A DNA stretch of 64,000 bases from Apiotrichum sp. Y4204 (GCA_025531455.1 JAMYHL010000060.1:62001-126000), one strand, 5' to 3'; shown: positions 25,704 to 39,603, counted from the stretch's first letter. A program made the numbers and translations. The notes: generated by a model not told the origin, from the sequence alone.

Positions 25704-26827
25704 ACTTACTGCAGTTTCTGAGGCCAAACCAGTCGCATCGACTACAACTTGCTCATTGTAACTCCCAAGCAGCAGGAACAGAGGTACGGTACGATTTGTT
25801 TGAGAACGACGGACTACTCGGTATCTGCCTACGAAATCCAAGCACTCATACCATCCATTCCGGACGCTCGGACGGTTGATTTGTGACTTTTAACTCTTGT
25901 AACGACAGTGACACTCCCATGGAATGAGAAGCGTTCCGTCGGCTGAGTAGCTTACCCCGACTTCTATGGCAGTGCATGAGCTGCCACCGTTTGCTGGCGT
26001 CAAGAGTTTGGCCAAGTAACGGTATTACGACCCTCGGGAGCGTTTCTATGGGAACCTGTGAGAAATTGTAACTGGTTAATGAGGACCCAGGACCGATCTC
26101 ATCGAGGAACAAAGGACTTGGGGTGAGCAAGTGGGTGGCGCACACACTTTCATGAACCATGGTAGACCACTACCGGCCTGCCATTCAAGACACATTGCGA
26201 CCACGGTGGTTATGGTAAAGCATCACTGGAGATCCCGTGGAATTGATTGTTGCCGAAGGTTTCTCGGGCCCCAGCTTGTCCCCACATTCCAAACCCCGTT
26301 AAAGTTCCGGTCTCCGGGCCGTACCGTATCCTTCGAAACACGGTTTGTTGCTTTCAAGCGCTGGCCATCGCGACATACACAAACCAGACCTCGCAGGAAC
26401 GTGAGTTGGCCGGGCAGCGTCTAATTAATCATACTCTTCGGGTTCCCAAGGGCCTCAAGATTTCCCAAGGCACTGGCTGCGCACACGTTCCGCAAATCCT
26501 CCGAGTTGTGGACGCCGTAGTAGTCACCAACGTCACCGACATGCCTCAGGAACTGAAGGAGGGCACTCGTAATCCCGGGATCTACTCTGGATCGGTCGCG
26601 ACTCGTCAGAGATTCTGATCTACACTCAAGATTATTCGAGTAATGATAAGCTCGTCGGGTTCTTGGTATCGTCCCGAAACTGTACTTGTAACTCTCCGTG
26701 GGGGAATGACGCCGACCAGGCGGTCGAGACGTTGAACGCGTTAACTGCGGCGTGTATGGCACAGATCTCATCCGGCTCATCCACTCACAAACGTGTCTCC
26801 TTATCGATCTGCCCATCCAGTCCGTGA
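25704..26827 (+). pseudogene. Possible unannotated or degenerate multi-exon gene
   Basis: Not a recognised family. Several plus-strand open segments look protein-like but are separated by stops. One near 25713-25872 reads IDYNLLIVTPKQQEQRYGT and ends EIQALIPSIPDARTVDL. Another, within 26247-26618, reads HVPQILRVVDAVVVTNVTDM. A third, open from 26573 to the TGA at 26827, reads ILIYTQDYSSNDKLVGFLVS. The last two can be joined in frame by a 41-nt intron (GTAATC at about 26562 to CGTCAG at about 26602), giving QELKEGTQILIYTQDYSS. The style recalls lineage-expanded F-box/leucine-rich proteins of trichosporonoid yeasts, but that is inference. The minus strand also carries an F-box-like string (FSQVPIETLPRVVIPLL, around 26050), so even the strand is uncertain. 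Confidence 0.3.
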
Positions 26828-27118
26828 GAAGGCCTCGATTGTGGCGTTAGCAACAGTTCGGCACCACCGTGGTGCCTGCTGTGCTTGCTGCTCCATGTCA
26901 AGATAACCTTTCCTCGGGTGTGTGCACCGTTGGCAAGGTGCACGCACAGTCGACAAGATACTCAGTTGCAGCAACTTACTTGGTTACTTTGTTACAGTCG
27001 GAGCTACTCTTGTTTCTTTGTTGCACTCAACCGCTAGCGGTGATGCGACGGCTCTCTCTCAACGACGTTCACAACGCACACTGAGGATGCAATGGTCGGT
27101 GCAAACGGTCCAGCATGA

Positions 27119-27126
27119 TATAAAAG
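27119..27126 (+). promoter_or_regulatory. TATA box of the secreted repeat protein gene
   Basis: TATAAAAG lies 95 bases before the ATG at 27214, followed by a C/T-rich leader with no upstream ATG. It is one of the clearest TATA elements in the window, which fits a regulated, highly expressed secreted product. Confidence 0.7.
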
Positions 27127-27213
27127 AACGCCGTCTACGCTCCCTCAACTTCTTCACTTCAACATCGACACTCCTTTTTCCTCGACAGTCGCCACAACTT
27201 AGAACATTTCAAT

Positions 27214-28746
<1,533 letters not shown>

Positions 28747-29244
28747 GCGATACCCACGGACTTGTATTAATTTGACGGAAATGAGTAAAAAATCATTAAA
28801 CATATAACAAATCAGTTCAAACCTCTCCCCGCTTTGTTCTTCCCCTCCCTCCCCGCCGCGTTCAACTCCTGTAAAGCTCCGTCAGCTAGACTGCGGAAGA
28901 TATACTACGAGAAGCTCGCAATGTCATTGTTTTATTGTTCGCACTGTGTTGTCTGCTGGCTTTTAGGGTATAATCAACCAACTTTGACTGGGGCAGTGAA
29001 CCGGTGAAGATATCCTTTTAGCCTGTCACAATTGCTTGCTTCTTTGTCGAGGAATTAAGTCTTTGGTACTGCCCGCTGCTCTCGCCTATGATCTATAGAT
29101 ACATGCGTTAGACTGGCGTTTCAGTGTAATCTATTGATGGCAGTACAGTACATCTACCGCGGTTATCATTACTGAAGGTCTAATTCGTGTGTGTCATGTA
29201 CATCTGTTTAGTATAGTCAATCCCGTCGGTGGTGTCATGTATGC
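28747..29244. other. Convergent intergenic region
   Basis: These 498 bp between two convergent stop codons show no gene. An A-rich segment with ATTAAACATATAAC just after the upstream stop may serve 3'-end formation. Confidence 0.5.
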
Positions 29245-31653
29245 TCAACAGCGCTTGACGTACGTCTTGGGGACGACGCCGCGCAGCTGCACTCCTGTTC
29301 CGTCGGGCACCACCAGCTCGGCCCAGTTCTCGTCAAACTCCATGCCCTCGTCACTTAGCTCGTAGAGTTGATGCTTCCGTATACACGCCTCGCCGGGCGC
29401 AAGACTGTGTGTTGGCGGCGGGAAATCGAACATGGCAACCACGAAGGTGCATGATCCGCCATCCGCCGTCGGCGGAGAGTTCTTTCCGACGACGTCCAAA
29501 ACTGTCTGCGGGACAAGGCCCTCAACGCCGACATCCAGTCCCCGCCGAACTCTGATCCAGCCGGTGCCGTCCAGATCGGGCTCCAGAACCCGCACAACTT
29601 CGCCGCTCCACACATGCAGTTGCTGCGAATCCTGCGCGTGGTGGTCTGCCCGCACGCGGGCCAGCATGATGGTAGACGTGGCGGCAGGACTAGTGAGGGC
29701 ATCGATGATCGCCGGACGGTCGACCTCGCTCGTCGTCGTAACAAATGGTGAAACCTGCAGTTCGTCCTCCCGCAAAGGCTCAATAGTGGTTGGGTTTGGT
29801 CGATATTCCTGTGGAGCTCCGTGTGGGCTCTCAAACAACGAAGTGCGTCGCAGTCGTGTGGTTATTGAACGGCGAAGTATATTGTGGCTCTTCCGTCGTT
29901 GAGTCTTGAGTCCGGTACATTCCGGATCCACATGCAAAGCGCACTTGGTATGGACGGCGATGCCGCACAGATGGCAAGCAAGCTCGGGTTTGAGTGGTGC
30001 CCACACCGATTGTCCGCAAGCATCGCAAGTCGACTTGGTGGCGAACTGCTTCTCCTTTAATTCGTGAGGAAGGTCAGGTCCAGGCTGGGCTGAGGGTCAG
30101 TGTGGGATAACAAGCCTCACTCACGTCCGAGAACCTTCTCCAAACACGCCTTCTCTGCCTTGGCCACTGCCGCTTTCCTCTCATCGTCGCCGACTGCACG
30201 TTGCAAGTATACCCGCCTGTTCCATACTTCCTCTGGGTCACCGAGTCCCCTGTCTTGGGAGTATTGAACGCATAACTCGCGGAGCTTGTCAATTTCTTCG
30301 CCTATATGTCAATCGATGAATATTCGTGGATCACTCACGCTTTGGCCCAAGAACTCCACTACGGCCATCGACACCCTCAAGCTCCACTAACAGTGAGTTG
30401 TTTTGAAGCCATCGGTTCACAAGCCAATTCCGGTCCACACGCTTGTCGGTTCCAAGGGTGGGCTCTTCGTTCTTGGCACTCGGGGGAGGGATGTAGCTGA
30501 GGCACGTCATACTGCCAGACGGGGAGATCGTCCACGATGGTTGGCGTTCAAGACCAGCCAACACGGGCGAGCGAATTGATGCGATTGGTGTGAGAGGAGA
30601 TAGCGGAGATACGGATGGTTGAGAGCCAACTGGTGACACATCTAACCGGTCATTCTCGCTGCTGAACGACTCTGCCCTGCTCACGGCCGTTGGATCAGTG
30701 ACGTTCCAGTCGAGGAAGGCGTTCTGGTCGGCCGCAATGGAAACAAGGTCATAACATCTTTCAGCACGCTCATACACGTGACTGAGGAGAATGTTGTGAG
30801 ACTTGTCCTCGGACGCCTGATGCCTGACGAGCTCGAGCAGGGTGTATTCGATGTGGCCGTAAAGCGCACGAGCCTCTTCTCCCCACCCAAAGTCGCCACC
30901 TCCTTCGTCCAGGTCACGGCCACCGCCTCCCGAGAGACCTTCGCCTTCCAGAGCGCAAAGGTAATAGCGCTTGCGGTCCGCTCGCGACGCTTCAGCTTCC
31001 GCTGCCGCACGTTCGAGCTTTATCCACTCGCCATCCGACTTGTTTGAACCATTGGGTGTCGGGCACGTCCGAAAGCGCGTCACCGCCGTGTCATGGTCGC
31101 GGACACTTGTGTGAAACTTTGCGCGAGCTGTGTCCACGCGTTCCCGCCCATGATCCCACCGGGAGTGAATGTCCTTTCCCCAGCTCGCGAGTTTTCGTGA
31201 CGAGTCGCCAACACGTCTCTCTAGATGGTTGAGCGGACGAATCAGTTGGTCGTTGAAAGTACCGAGACGCTTGCTGTGTAGACTGGCAACAGTGCTAGTC
31301 TGCAGCATATGGGCGCGCAGCGCTTTCACCAGCGTCGTTTCTGGCGGTTTCTTGGCGCCGGGTGGCGGGAGGAGTATAGAATCGAGCTTGGATTCAAGCT
31401 TACGCACCGCGGCGGCAAGGGCCCGGCCATACTCTGCTTCCAGCTTGCCGACCGTCTCCACAAACTCGCGATATTCGTGCACGACCTCTAGTGAGTCACC
31501 GAGCAGGGCCAGTGCGGTCGGTGACGTCGAGCTTGGTGGAAGAAAGTATGGGCGAGAGGGGTCGTGCGTCCATGGTTTTGGTTCGACTGGTCCGCCGTCG
31601 GTGGAGGCCGGCGGCGTGGGCAGCTCTGGCAGCGGCGACTCGGCGCTGGCCAT
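29245..31653 (-). CDS. BZZ1: BZZ1-like F-BAR/C1/SH3 actin-patch protein
   Basis: Membrane-bending adaptor of the Cdc15/syndapin type that recruits WASP (Las17) and drives Arp2/3 actin assembly at endocytic patches. Exons 30339-31653, 30125-30301 and 29245-30089 give 778 residues. The F-BAR helical region spans about 30-300 (VVHEYREFVETVGKLEAEYG). After a Ser/Pro linker comes a C1 zinc finger (about 505-555) with the full His/Cys pattern (HELKEKQFATKSTCDACG, then CHLCGIAVHTKC), formed across a 35-nt intron. Two SH3 domains follow (about 627-690 with GTGWIRVRRG; about 705-778 with ENWAELVVPDG). I start at the ATG at 31653. An upstream ATG at 31827 in the same open frame falls at the end of a probable 59-nt 5'UTR intron (31822-31880). 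The C1 domain occurs in many fungal Bzz1 proteins but not in S. cerevisiae. Confidence 0.87.
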
Positions 31654-33099
31654 GGCCGTGGACAGCGGAAATGGAACTGAAATGTTGGGCGAGCTGGTGA
31701 GCGAGAGTAGGTCACTTAACAAGACGTGCGACTTTGTTCGTTCTCCCACTGTGAGTTGTTGGTTCGACAGAACAGGCTCGAGCGGCGAGAAGTCAAACAG
31801 ATAGGAGTTTGTGTTTGTGGCCTGCATTTGTGAGAACCTTAACGCGACACAAGGGCCAGATCTAGGGAGGACGCACTCACTGTTCACGTGTCTGGGATGT
31901 AGTACAATGCTGCCAGGTGGTGTCTGGTTGAATGCAATAATGATGGGAAGTGACAACGAGTGTGATGGTGATATAAGTAGTGTACAAGACGAGACGGAGC
32001 GAGGATGAGCGACCTGGGAGCTGGGAGGATTGACTTTTGCACAGCACAGGATGGATGGACTCGAGGTGGTGGTGGAGGCTTTGCTTTGCTTGGCCTTTGT
32101 GGTGGCTGCGCACAATGGACAGGCAATGCAGGCAAGAAAACAAGCAGAGCACACAGGGAAAAGATGAGATGAAGAGGGTCCAGCACCGTGTGGCAGGCAG
32201 GGAACAGGGAGGGAGCGAGGGAGGGAGGAGGAATGACGATGACGACAATCCATCGTCGTTCTCACGGAGCCTCAGACCGCGCAACCGCGTCGGATCGGCA
32301 CATTTGTGCCGCAATCCTGAACAGTTTGTCCCTGGCGTCGAGGATTGTTGCAGAGTTGCCGGCATGGAACAAGAGCTAATGAGCACAAACGCATAGTATT
32401 CATATGGATATCGCATGTAAACTGCATGGAGGCTGCATGGTGTTCCCTACTTTCTTGATCCGTCAACGGGTCCATCGGCTGGATAAAGAAAGCTGTGCTG
32501 TACCTGGCGGCCCGGGTGCCGAGCGTGCCGACATTGCCCTTGGCATCTGGCACCGAATTTGCACCGCAAAGAAAACAGACACCAAAGTGCACGATGGAGT
32601 TCCTCTGTTCCTTTGATCGGTGATAGATCGACAGGAAGACGATCGGCGGCTTTGCAGATCAGAGTGGGTGGCGAATGTCTGAAATCGAACGCGTTCTGAT
32701 AATTCTGATGTTCTGTGCGTTGGGGATCTGCGGATCTGGTGTTTGAGGGACAGTGTAGGATTAACGGTCTTGTCCAGTTGTTGATCTGAACCGTCACTCA
32801 TGACTGGCATGACAGGGCGATGGCCGCGATGGGTGTCTTGTCCTTTTTGTCCTTTCGTGCACGGATAGGTTTTCCCGAGAGAAGCAAACAGCATCGACGA
32901 GGTCCTGGATGGCTTGATATTCCAGTGAGGTCAACCCACTTCACGACGGCTCCTGTTCCAACCCCACTGTCATTGGCAATCGTCCCCTCAGACAGCTTGG
33001 TCTGCTCTGCCGCCTTGTGGGACAAGTAGATAACCATATGATATGCATGCCTTCAAAAACCAATGTGAACAGCACAATTCTTCAAACAACAATACTCGA
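31654..33099. other. BZZ1 upstream region
   Basis: About 1.45 kb between BZZ1 and the next minus-strand gene. The part near BZZ1 is its leader with a probable 59-nt intron. The frame stays open on the minus strand up to 32265, but the sequence is low in coding character and out of line with the F-BAR family, so I treat it as non-coding. Confidence 0.5.
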
Positions 33100-36000
33100 T
33101 TACCACCCATTCCTGCTTCCCAATGAGCTCCGCGCGGCTTTGCTCTGCCGCCGACTGGACCCGGCGTACCGGCTCGCAAGCTTTCCCTTGGCAACAGGGG
33201 GCTCGTCGTCGTCATCGCTGGAATCGCTGCTGCTGCTGTCGTCACTATCGTGGCCGCGCAGGACCTGACTAGAGGCCATTGCGGAGGACGGTCCTCCAAG
33301 GGAAGCACGTCCGCCGGTAATGGCCGATAGCACGCTCGAACCCAGTTTGCCGCCTTCACGGAGTATGTCCTTGCTCAACGTGCTCAGGGTTGGGAACGAC
33401 GAGGGGAGCGCGGCCTGGGATGAACGAGTAGGGAGGAAGGCCGGAAGTGTCGGGAACATTCGCGAAGCAGTCGTGGCTGTCTCTGCGTCGTCCTCGTCAT
33501 CGTCATCATCATCGTCGTCGTCGCCATCCCTATCTCTGGTTGCCTCGCTGTCGGCTTGGGATGCGACTTCGTCCTCGGCATCATCATCTGCTTCGCGGCG
33601 GCTGCTCCTCTGCGAAGCGTCTGGCTGCGATGCAGGAACCGAACCATTTCCAGCATTGCCATTGCCGCGTGCCGATGTTCTTGACGCGCGGGAGCGTGTG
33701 GAGACTGAGTCTGCTTCAGACTGAGGCTGGGGTTGGGTCTCGGGAACAAGGGGAGGAGGGTGAGCGTTGTAGGCCTGAGTTTGTTGAAGGCTGCCACCTG
33801 AGAAGAAGAGAGGGGAGTCGCCAGGGTGGGCACGCGACCTAAGAGGGGAGGACTGAGTGGCCTGGGTTGGTTCCACCTGGGAAGAAGGACCATTGAATAA
33901 GGCTGGGGGAGCGGGGAGAGAAGAAGGTGGAAGAGAGCTCTTTGGGGTTCCAGATTGCGCGTCCGACGACGGGGCGGGAGGCGGGTCCATTTTGGTCGAA
34001 CGCCGGAGACGCGCAGTCTGGGATGAAGACTGTGGTCAGGCGACGACACGTCGGACACGACTCACAGGAAGGGCAACATTTTTGGCACGTGGCGTGGTCT
34101 CCTCGTCGCTTTCCTCTTCAATGGGCTCCGAGATGGCCCTGGCCCTCATCTCAGGCGAGTTGGAGACGGACACGCTGGACTCGCGAGACGAGGCACGCGT
34201 GCGCCTGGCAGGAATAGGCTGTGATGCAGCCGCTTCGCGAGATGAAGCCCGTGTCGAACGGCGAAGGACACGTTCAGGCTGAGCTGAGGGAGCAGGTTGA
34301 CTTGAGGACATGCTGCGAGAAGCAGAACGAGTCACCACATCGGTGGAAGGCTGGCTTGACAGACCCCGACTGCGCGTCGAACGACGGAGGCCAGAGACAG
34401 ACTCGGGGTTCTCAGTAGGCTGTGGTAGAGAGCGCTTTTCCTGCAAGGGGCTGGTCTTCGTGGTCGCGTTTTTGGCCAGTCGGCCGCGCCGCTTGGAGAT
34501 TGGAGACGAGGGAACATGGCTGTCACTGGTAGGTTGCTGACTCTGCGACTCGACGACATCGACCTGTGTGGCGGGCAGATCTTCGCTCACTGGAACCTCT
34601 TTGTCCTCATCCACGTCGGAAAGCCCATCGCCCCCCTCCTCAGCGATGGCTTCCCGGAGGGCAATATCACCCTCAAGGTCGGCAAGAGCAGGGCTTGTCG
34701 GCTCAAGGCGGCTAAACGACCGACCCGATGAACGCGGTTGAGGTTTGACAGTTTTAGCGATTGGCGTAACAGGCTCCCCATTGGCAAGGCCGTCGCCATG
34801 AGCACGTGCAGGTGAAGCACTGGTGGCAGCTGCCGCCTCTGGCACCACCGCATCGTCGACATCCATTCCGCCGTAGGAGTTGACCGACTCCAGATCGTCT
34901 TCTGGGCTTGCCGAGCGCATTTCCTCATCGGCAACGTCATCAGCTAGGCTTGCCTGTGCAGGCCCATTCTCCGCAGCCTTCGGTTCATCGGCAGCAGGTT
35001 CGTCGCCCTTGTCACTACGGTGACCCTCGTCTTTCGCCACATCGGGTCTGTCGGTGTGGTCAGAGGTCTCATCCACCACAATCGGTTCGGCGGGTTGAGG
35101 AGGCTCGGCCGGAGCGGTATCCTGCATGGCGTCCTCGACGGCGCTGAGAAGTTTTGCACGTTCCGCGTCCTCTTCGCCGTCCGATTCCGTAGCGACTTCC
35201 AGGGAGACAGGCGTCTGCTCTTCGAAGTCACCTATGGAGGAGCCAGAGTCGGAATTGCGGCGGGTGCGGTTTGCAGGTTGTGTATCCTCGTCGTCACTTT
35301 CGATATCCGATGCCGATTCGGCCTCCACATGGTGCATGCTGGCAGCGCTGATGCGGGCCTTCTTCAAGTCGCGTTTGGAAAGAGGGTTTTCCACCATGAT
35401 CCGACGCATGAGATCAGCGGGTTCCACGTTCGAATCTCCAGATGATGACGAGTCCGAGTCAGAGTCGGAGCTCGAAGCCGTGGATATGGACTCGGAATCC
35501 GAGGAATCGGACGAGTCCGAGCTGTCCGCAGTTTCGATGACTGCGTCGCTCACACTCAGTCCAGACATGGATCCAGGGCGACGGGGACGGATGAGTGCTT
35601 TCTGGTGCAGGGCGACAGGAAGGAATGGGGTGTCAACATTTTTGGAGGCAACGGGAGCAGCCGGGCGGGAGGACATCGGTGTCTCCACAGATGACGATGA
35701 GACGGAACGCGATGCGGACCGAGAATCCGAGGCAGAAGCACTAGGAGATGACTTCTCCTCGTCGGACGATCCGTCTGAATCATCCGAGGACTGCATGGCA
35801 CTGGGTTCTGCTTCCTTGCTGGGTGTGGCTTTCGGTGGTACGGACTGCGATCCATTTGTGGCCTTCGAAGGTGAGGACTGCGATCCATTTGCGGTCTTCG
35901 GAGTCCCATCTGTCTTGCGGTTGGCACCCTCCTGAATGGCGTTGTTGTCGTCGTCTTCACCACCAACCACAGCTTCAGTTGTAGATCCCGTCTCTGCAGA

Positions 36001-38013
36001 GCCCGTCTGAAGATCACTGTCAGCCGAGGAAGCGGCTCCATTTGCAAGTGTTGACCTGCTGGGCTCGGCCACCGAGCCATTTGCAGCTACGTCCTGGTTG
36101 GCTCCCGACGTTCGCTTCTTCGCTGCGGATGTGCCTTTAGGAACCGACGGTGGTTCCCGAGGCGTAGAGGGAACGGAGGAACCGGGTGCTGCCGTTGCGG
36201 GCGATGCAGGGTCCACTGCCGTAGCTGGCGAGGAAGTAGCCGTCGATGAAGCGGACCCCGCCTGTGCGTTCTTCGATTTGAGGTTACGCATCATAGTGGA
36301 GGCCAAGCTGGAGGACGGCTGTTTGGGGTTCTTTGACCGCGGCGTCGGCGTTCCGAGAGGCGTGGCGGGAGAAGGTGCTGGAGCCGGAGGGACGGTCGCA
36401 CTCTTGGATGCCGGGGTGGTGGCCTCCGACCTGTCACCAGACTTTGCTTTCAGCTGAGCCGCAATCTGGGCCGCAATCTCTGTGGCCAAACTGCGACGCT
36501 TCTGGAGGGCCTCGACCTGTTCAGTCGTTGGGGCTTTCGCCTTTGCTTTACGCGACTGCTTTTTCGCAGGGGTCAGGTCTCCCTGCTCCTCCCCATTGGC
36601 CGTTGAAGTATCCTCGCCGGTGGCGCCTGTCACAGCAGCAAGCTTCTCAGTCGAAGTCTCTTTGCCCTTCTCTTTGCCCTTCTTCGTGGTTGACGACGAT
36701 GACTTGGATGCTGAGGCAGTAATCGGTTCGGGATCAGGTTCACTACGCTCCGGCTCCGCCGGCTCCGCCGGCTCCGAAGTTGACTCGATGGAACCAACCA
36801 CGGGTGGAAGAGTGCCAACAACAGGGGGAAAATCGGAAGCGCGGCTCTTCTTTTTCGGGCGCTCCTCAGTAACAGCTGCGGACTGCGACAAAGGAGAAGG
36901 CCGCACAGGCTTGTATTGCTGTACAGGGAGACGGACGGTCGCTCGATTGCTTGCAGCGGCTGAGACGGGTGTAGAGGCTGGTGCAAGAGGCGAAGAGGTT
37001 CGGGAAGGAGTCTCTTTGGAGGGTGTGGCCGCAGCACTCGGCGAGTCCGAAGCGACGGGTGCCACAGGTGGGGGCACGGTAGTGGGCCTAGCGCTGGAGG
37101 ACGATGCCTGCGCTTGGGGCGTGTTGGACGGTGGGTTGCTTTTTCTCTCTTTCCTCCGAGTTTTACGCGCCTGGTTCTTGTTTGATCCTTTTTGAGCCTT
37201 GGAAGGAGATGTGGGTTCAGAAGATGTAGAGGTGGCTGCGGCGGTAGGTGTGTTGGGAGGCGAGTCCGAGGGTACGTTCCAGCCAACACGCTTCTGAGAG
37301 CGCGGGGTATCGGAAGTTCCCGCCGATCCTCCAAGTTTGAGCACAGATTTCGGCGTCGAAGTGGTCGAAGGTCGAGACGAGACAGGAGTTTTGGGAGACG
37401 GAGCAGTACTGTTGACTTTCGAGTTGGGGCCTGATGGGGGCAGTGGACGCTGGCCGATAGCTGCAGAGTAGACGCGAACAATCTCCTTTTTGGAACCCGT
37501 TGCAATGGCACGCGCTTTGATCGCTTGGTAATCATGATCTTCGACGTGAGCAAAAGAAGACGAGAGCGGCGACACACAACACTCGGCATGCACAGCACAC
37601 ACAGTGATCACCGCGCCTGGCAGTCGACCCTTGTCCACAGTAGCAAGCACTTACCATCCCAGACTGGAGCCTCATACCCTCCTTGCCTGACGTGCATGAG
37701 ATTGAGACCCAGGAATGACGCGCCGAGCTTCGCCGCTACGTTTGGAATCGTTGCATCCAGATTCTTGTCATCTGCAAAGGTTAAGAGTGGCGCTCACTGA
37801 ACGCGTCGTTCACAACATGCCAACTGGTCTTGAAGACTCACCGACAACGGCAGAATACGACTTGTTGCTTCCGACAAGCTGCCAGACTATTTCGACTTTT
37901 GGTTCAGCGCCAGCAGGTGCAGTTTGAACACGCGACCGTTTGGGTGCCGCCGAGGACCCAACATCGGGGCTAGCCCCCGACGTGAGCGACCCGCGTTTCC
38001 TCTTTCCCGCCAT
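33100..38013 (-). CDS. Large disordered Ser/Glu-rich nuclear-type protein
   Basis: Not firmly recognised. Four exons (37842-38013, 37655-37771, 34066-37538, 33100-34029) give 1,563 residues. The N-terminus is Lys/Arg-rich (MAGKRKRGSLTSG; APKRSRV looks like a nuclear localisation signal). The only compact part is the first roughly 110 residues (VEIVWQLVGSNKSYSAVV, then LGLNLMHVRQGGYEAPVWDD, then KKEIVRVYSAAIGQRP), which could be a small ubiquitin-like fold. The rest is low complexity: Ser/Pro/Thr/Ala, acidic DSSDSSDSE runs, Lys blocks, and C-terminal LRRSTR/RRTR motifs repeated four to five times (about 1100-1265). A poly-Asp run (DDDDDDDDDEDD) lies near 1430. The architecture resembles fungal Dnt1/Net1-like nucleolar proteins (small N-terminal domain plus a long disordered tail), but I cannot confirm that by eye. 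Confidence 0.75.
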
Positions 38014-38553
38014 TCTGAGCCGGTGTTCACGCGCAGGTGTGGGATCGGTCGGGATGTGCGGGGGAATGCACCCAGGGGTGACACGGCACAGCAGCGAGAC
38101 AAACGATGATGGCGTGAGGGGTGTGTAGAGTAGTGAGTGAGTGAACGAGAAAGGGGAGTGGGACGGCACAACGATCACCAAAGTTTTGAAGGGCTGCTTC
38201 GGCCCAGGGCGCGCGTCCAGGGCAATATCAGAGACAGAATCAGGCTGATGATAATCAGGGTTCAAATGACATAGCAGCTGTAATGGGAAACATTAGTGGC
38301 TGGCGCGACGATCGTAATCAGGTGATTAAAATGATAATGAGCCTTTATTAGCATTGTCCATATGGGTCAAGTGAGACAATAACAAACCAACGCGTTTATT
38401 AACCTCAAACCACAGCCAACCACCACAAGCTCAAAAAAAAAAAAGTGATCCTCAAAAGTGGAAAAAGGGTAGTTGCGGGCAGTCGTCTTGATCTTCTTAA
38501 TTTCTGCTCTCTCACTCCCTCGCTGTCCACCACGCCATCGACATCTCGATATC
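38014..38553. promoter_or_regulatory. Divergent promoter region before TSF1
   Basis: These 540 bp lie between divergent start codons. They contain an A12 run at 38433-38444 close to the EF-Ts leader and AT-rich DNA at 38320-38400. No specific site was recognised. Confidence 0.5.
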
Positions 38554-39603
38554 ATGTTCGGTCTTCGTACGGCGCTGCGCACTCCTGCCCTCCGGGCGAC
38601 TCGCGCTTTCAACTCGTCGGCTGTGGTCAGCGCCGCCGAGGGGCCCAAGGTCCCGGTGTCGCTCATCGCCCAGCTTCGTAAGACGCACCCCGTCCCGATG
38701 TCCCAGGCGCGCGAGGCGCTGGCCAAGAACAACCTCGACCTCCAGGCCGCGATCGCGTATCTCAGCTCTGCCACCTCGGAGGCTGCGCTGAAGAAGGCGG
38801 ACAAAGTCGCCGGCCGCGAGACCACCGAGGGAACCATCGCCATCTCCGTCCTTGCCGGCCGTCGCGTCGGCATTGTGCATCTTGCCTGCGAGACTGATTT
38901 CGTGGCTCGCAACGACGTCTTCCTCAAGGCAGCCCGTGGTATTGCGGAGACTGCCGCGTTCCTCGACGTTCCCTCCGATCTCCCCGAGCCCCAGGAGCCC
39001 CTGCCCGGCCAGGACCCCATCCAGGCCTTCCCCGTCGACGCCCTCCTTTCCGCCCCCCTCATCACCATTCCGGCCGAGGGCAGCGAACCCACTCCGGTGG
39101 CCAACTCCGACGCGCAGACCGTTAAGCAGCTGCTCATGGCGTCCCTGTCTCAGACGGGTGAGAACCTCAAGCTCATCCGCGCCGCCTCGTTTGCCGCCCC
39201 CTTCCCCTCTACGCCGATAATCCGCTACGTTCCCGGTGCCTACACCCACGGTGGAGATGCCACGACTGGAAAGGTCGGTGGTATCGTTGTTATCACCGCG
39301 GAGGGCCTGGCCGACAAGCCCATCGCCGCCCTCATTGCTGGCCCTGAGGGTGACAAGCTCGACAAGGACCTGCAGGCCCTTGCCCGCAACTTGGCTCGTC
39401 AGGTCGTTGGCTTCCCGACAAAGGCCCTCACGCCCGAGAACGGTGTTGCCGAGGAGGAGGCTCTCATGACACAGCAGGCCATGCTGCTTGGCTCGGACAA
39501 GAGCGTCGCCGACTATGTTACTGCCTGGGGCCAGGAGCGTGGTGTCCGTGTTACTGTCTCCAGCATGCGCCGCTGGAGCACATCAGACGAGGTCCAGGAG
39601 TAG
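38554..39603 (+). CDS. TSF1: Mitochondrial elongation factor Ts
   Basis: Guanine nucleotide exchange factor for mitochondrial EF-Tu. Intronless, 349 residues. The N-terminus MFGLRTALRTPALRATRAF is Arg/Ala-rich without acids, a good mitochondrial presequence. The UBA-like N domain follows (SLIAQLRKTHPVPMSQAREA, LDLQAAIAYLSS), then the core with the family hallmark HLACETDFVARNDVF near 110-123, and a C-terminal dimerisation half. The open frame extends upstream of this ATG, but the ATG directly precedes the presequence, so it is the likely start. It is convergent with PRP19, whose stop is 185 bp away. Confidence 0.92.
   Translation: MFGLRTALRTPALRATRAFNSSAVVSAAEGPKVPVSLIAQLRKTHPVPMSQAREALAKNNLDLQAAIAYLSSATSEAALKKADKVAGRETTEGTIAISVLAGRRVGIVHLACETDFVARNDVFLKAARGIAETAAFLDVPSDLPEPQEPLPGQDPIQAFPVDALLSAPLITIPAEGSEPTPVANSDAQTVKQLLMASLSQTGENLKLIRAASFAAPFPSTPIIRYVPGAYTHGGDATTGKVGGIVVITAEGLADKPIAALIAGPEGDKLDKDLQALARNLARQVVGFPTKALTPENGVAEEEALMTQQAMLLGSDKSVADYVTAWGQERGVRVTVSSMRRWSTSDEVQE

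Larger units (their letters stand above)
23550..27213. other. Long gene-poor interval
   Basis: The first few hundred bases are the MET5 promoter and leader, with a likely leader intron between about 23562 and 23685. A G10 run followed by GAGA-rich sequence lies at 24102-24130. From about 25.7 to 26.8 kb there are several open segments that may be one unannotated or decaying gene, listed separately. The last 100 bases are the promoter of the secreted repeat protein. Otherwise I recognise nothing. Confidence 0.5.

Noticed and set aside
31654..32265. Upstream extension of the BZZ1 frame by about 200 codons
   Set aside because: Low-complexity sequence that does not resemble F-BAR proteins. A good donor/acceptor pair (31880/31822) marks it as leader with a 5'UTR intron, and no ATG lies between that acceptor and 31653.
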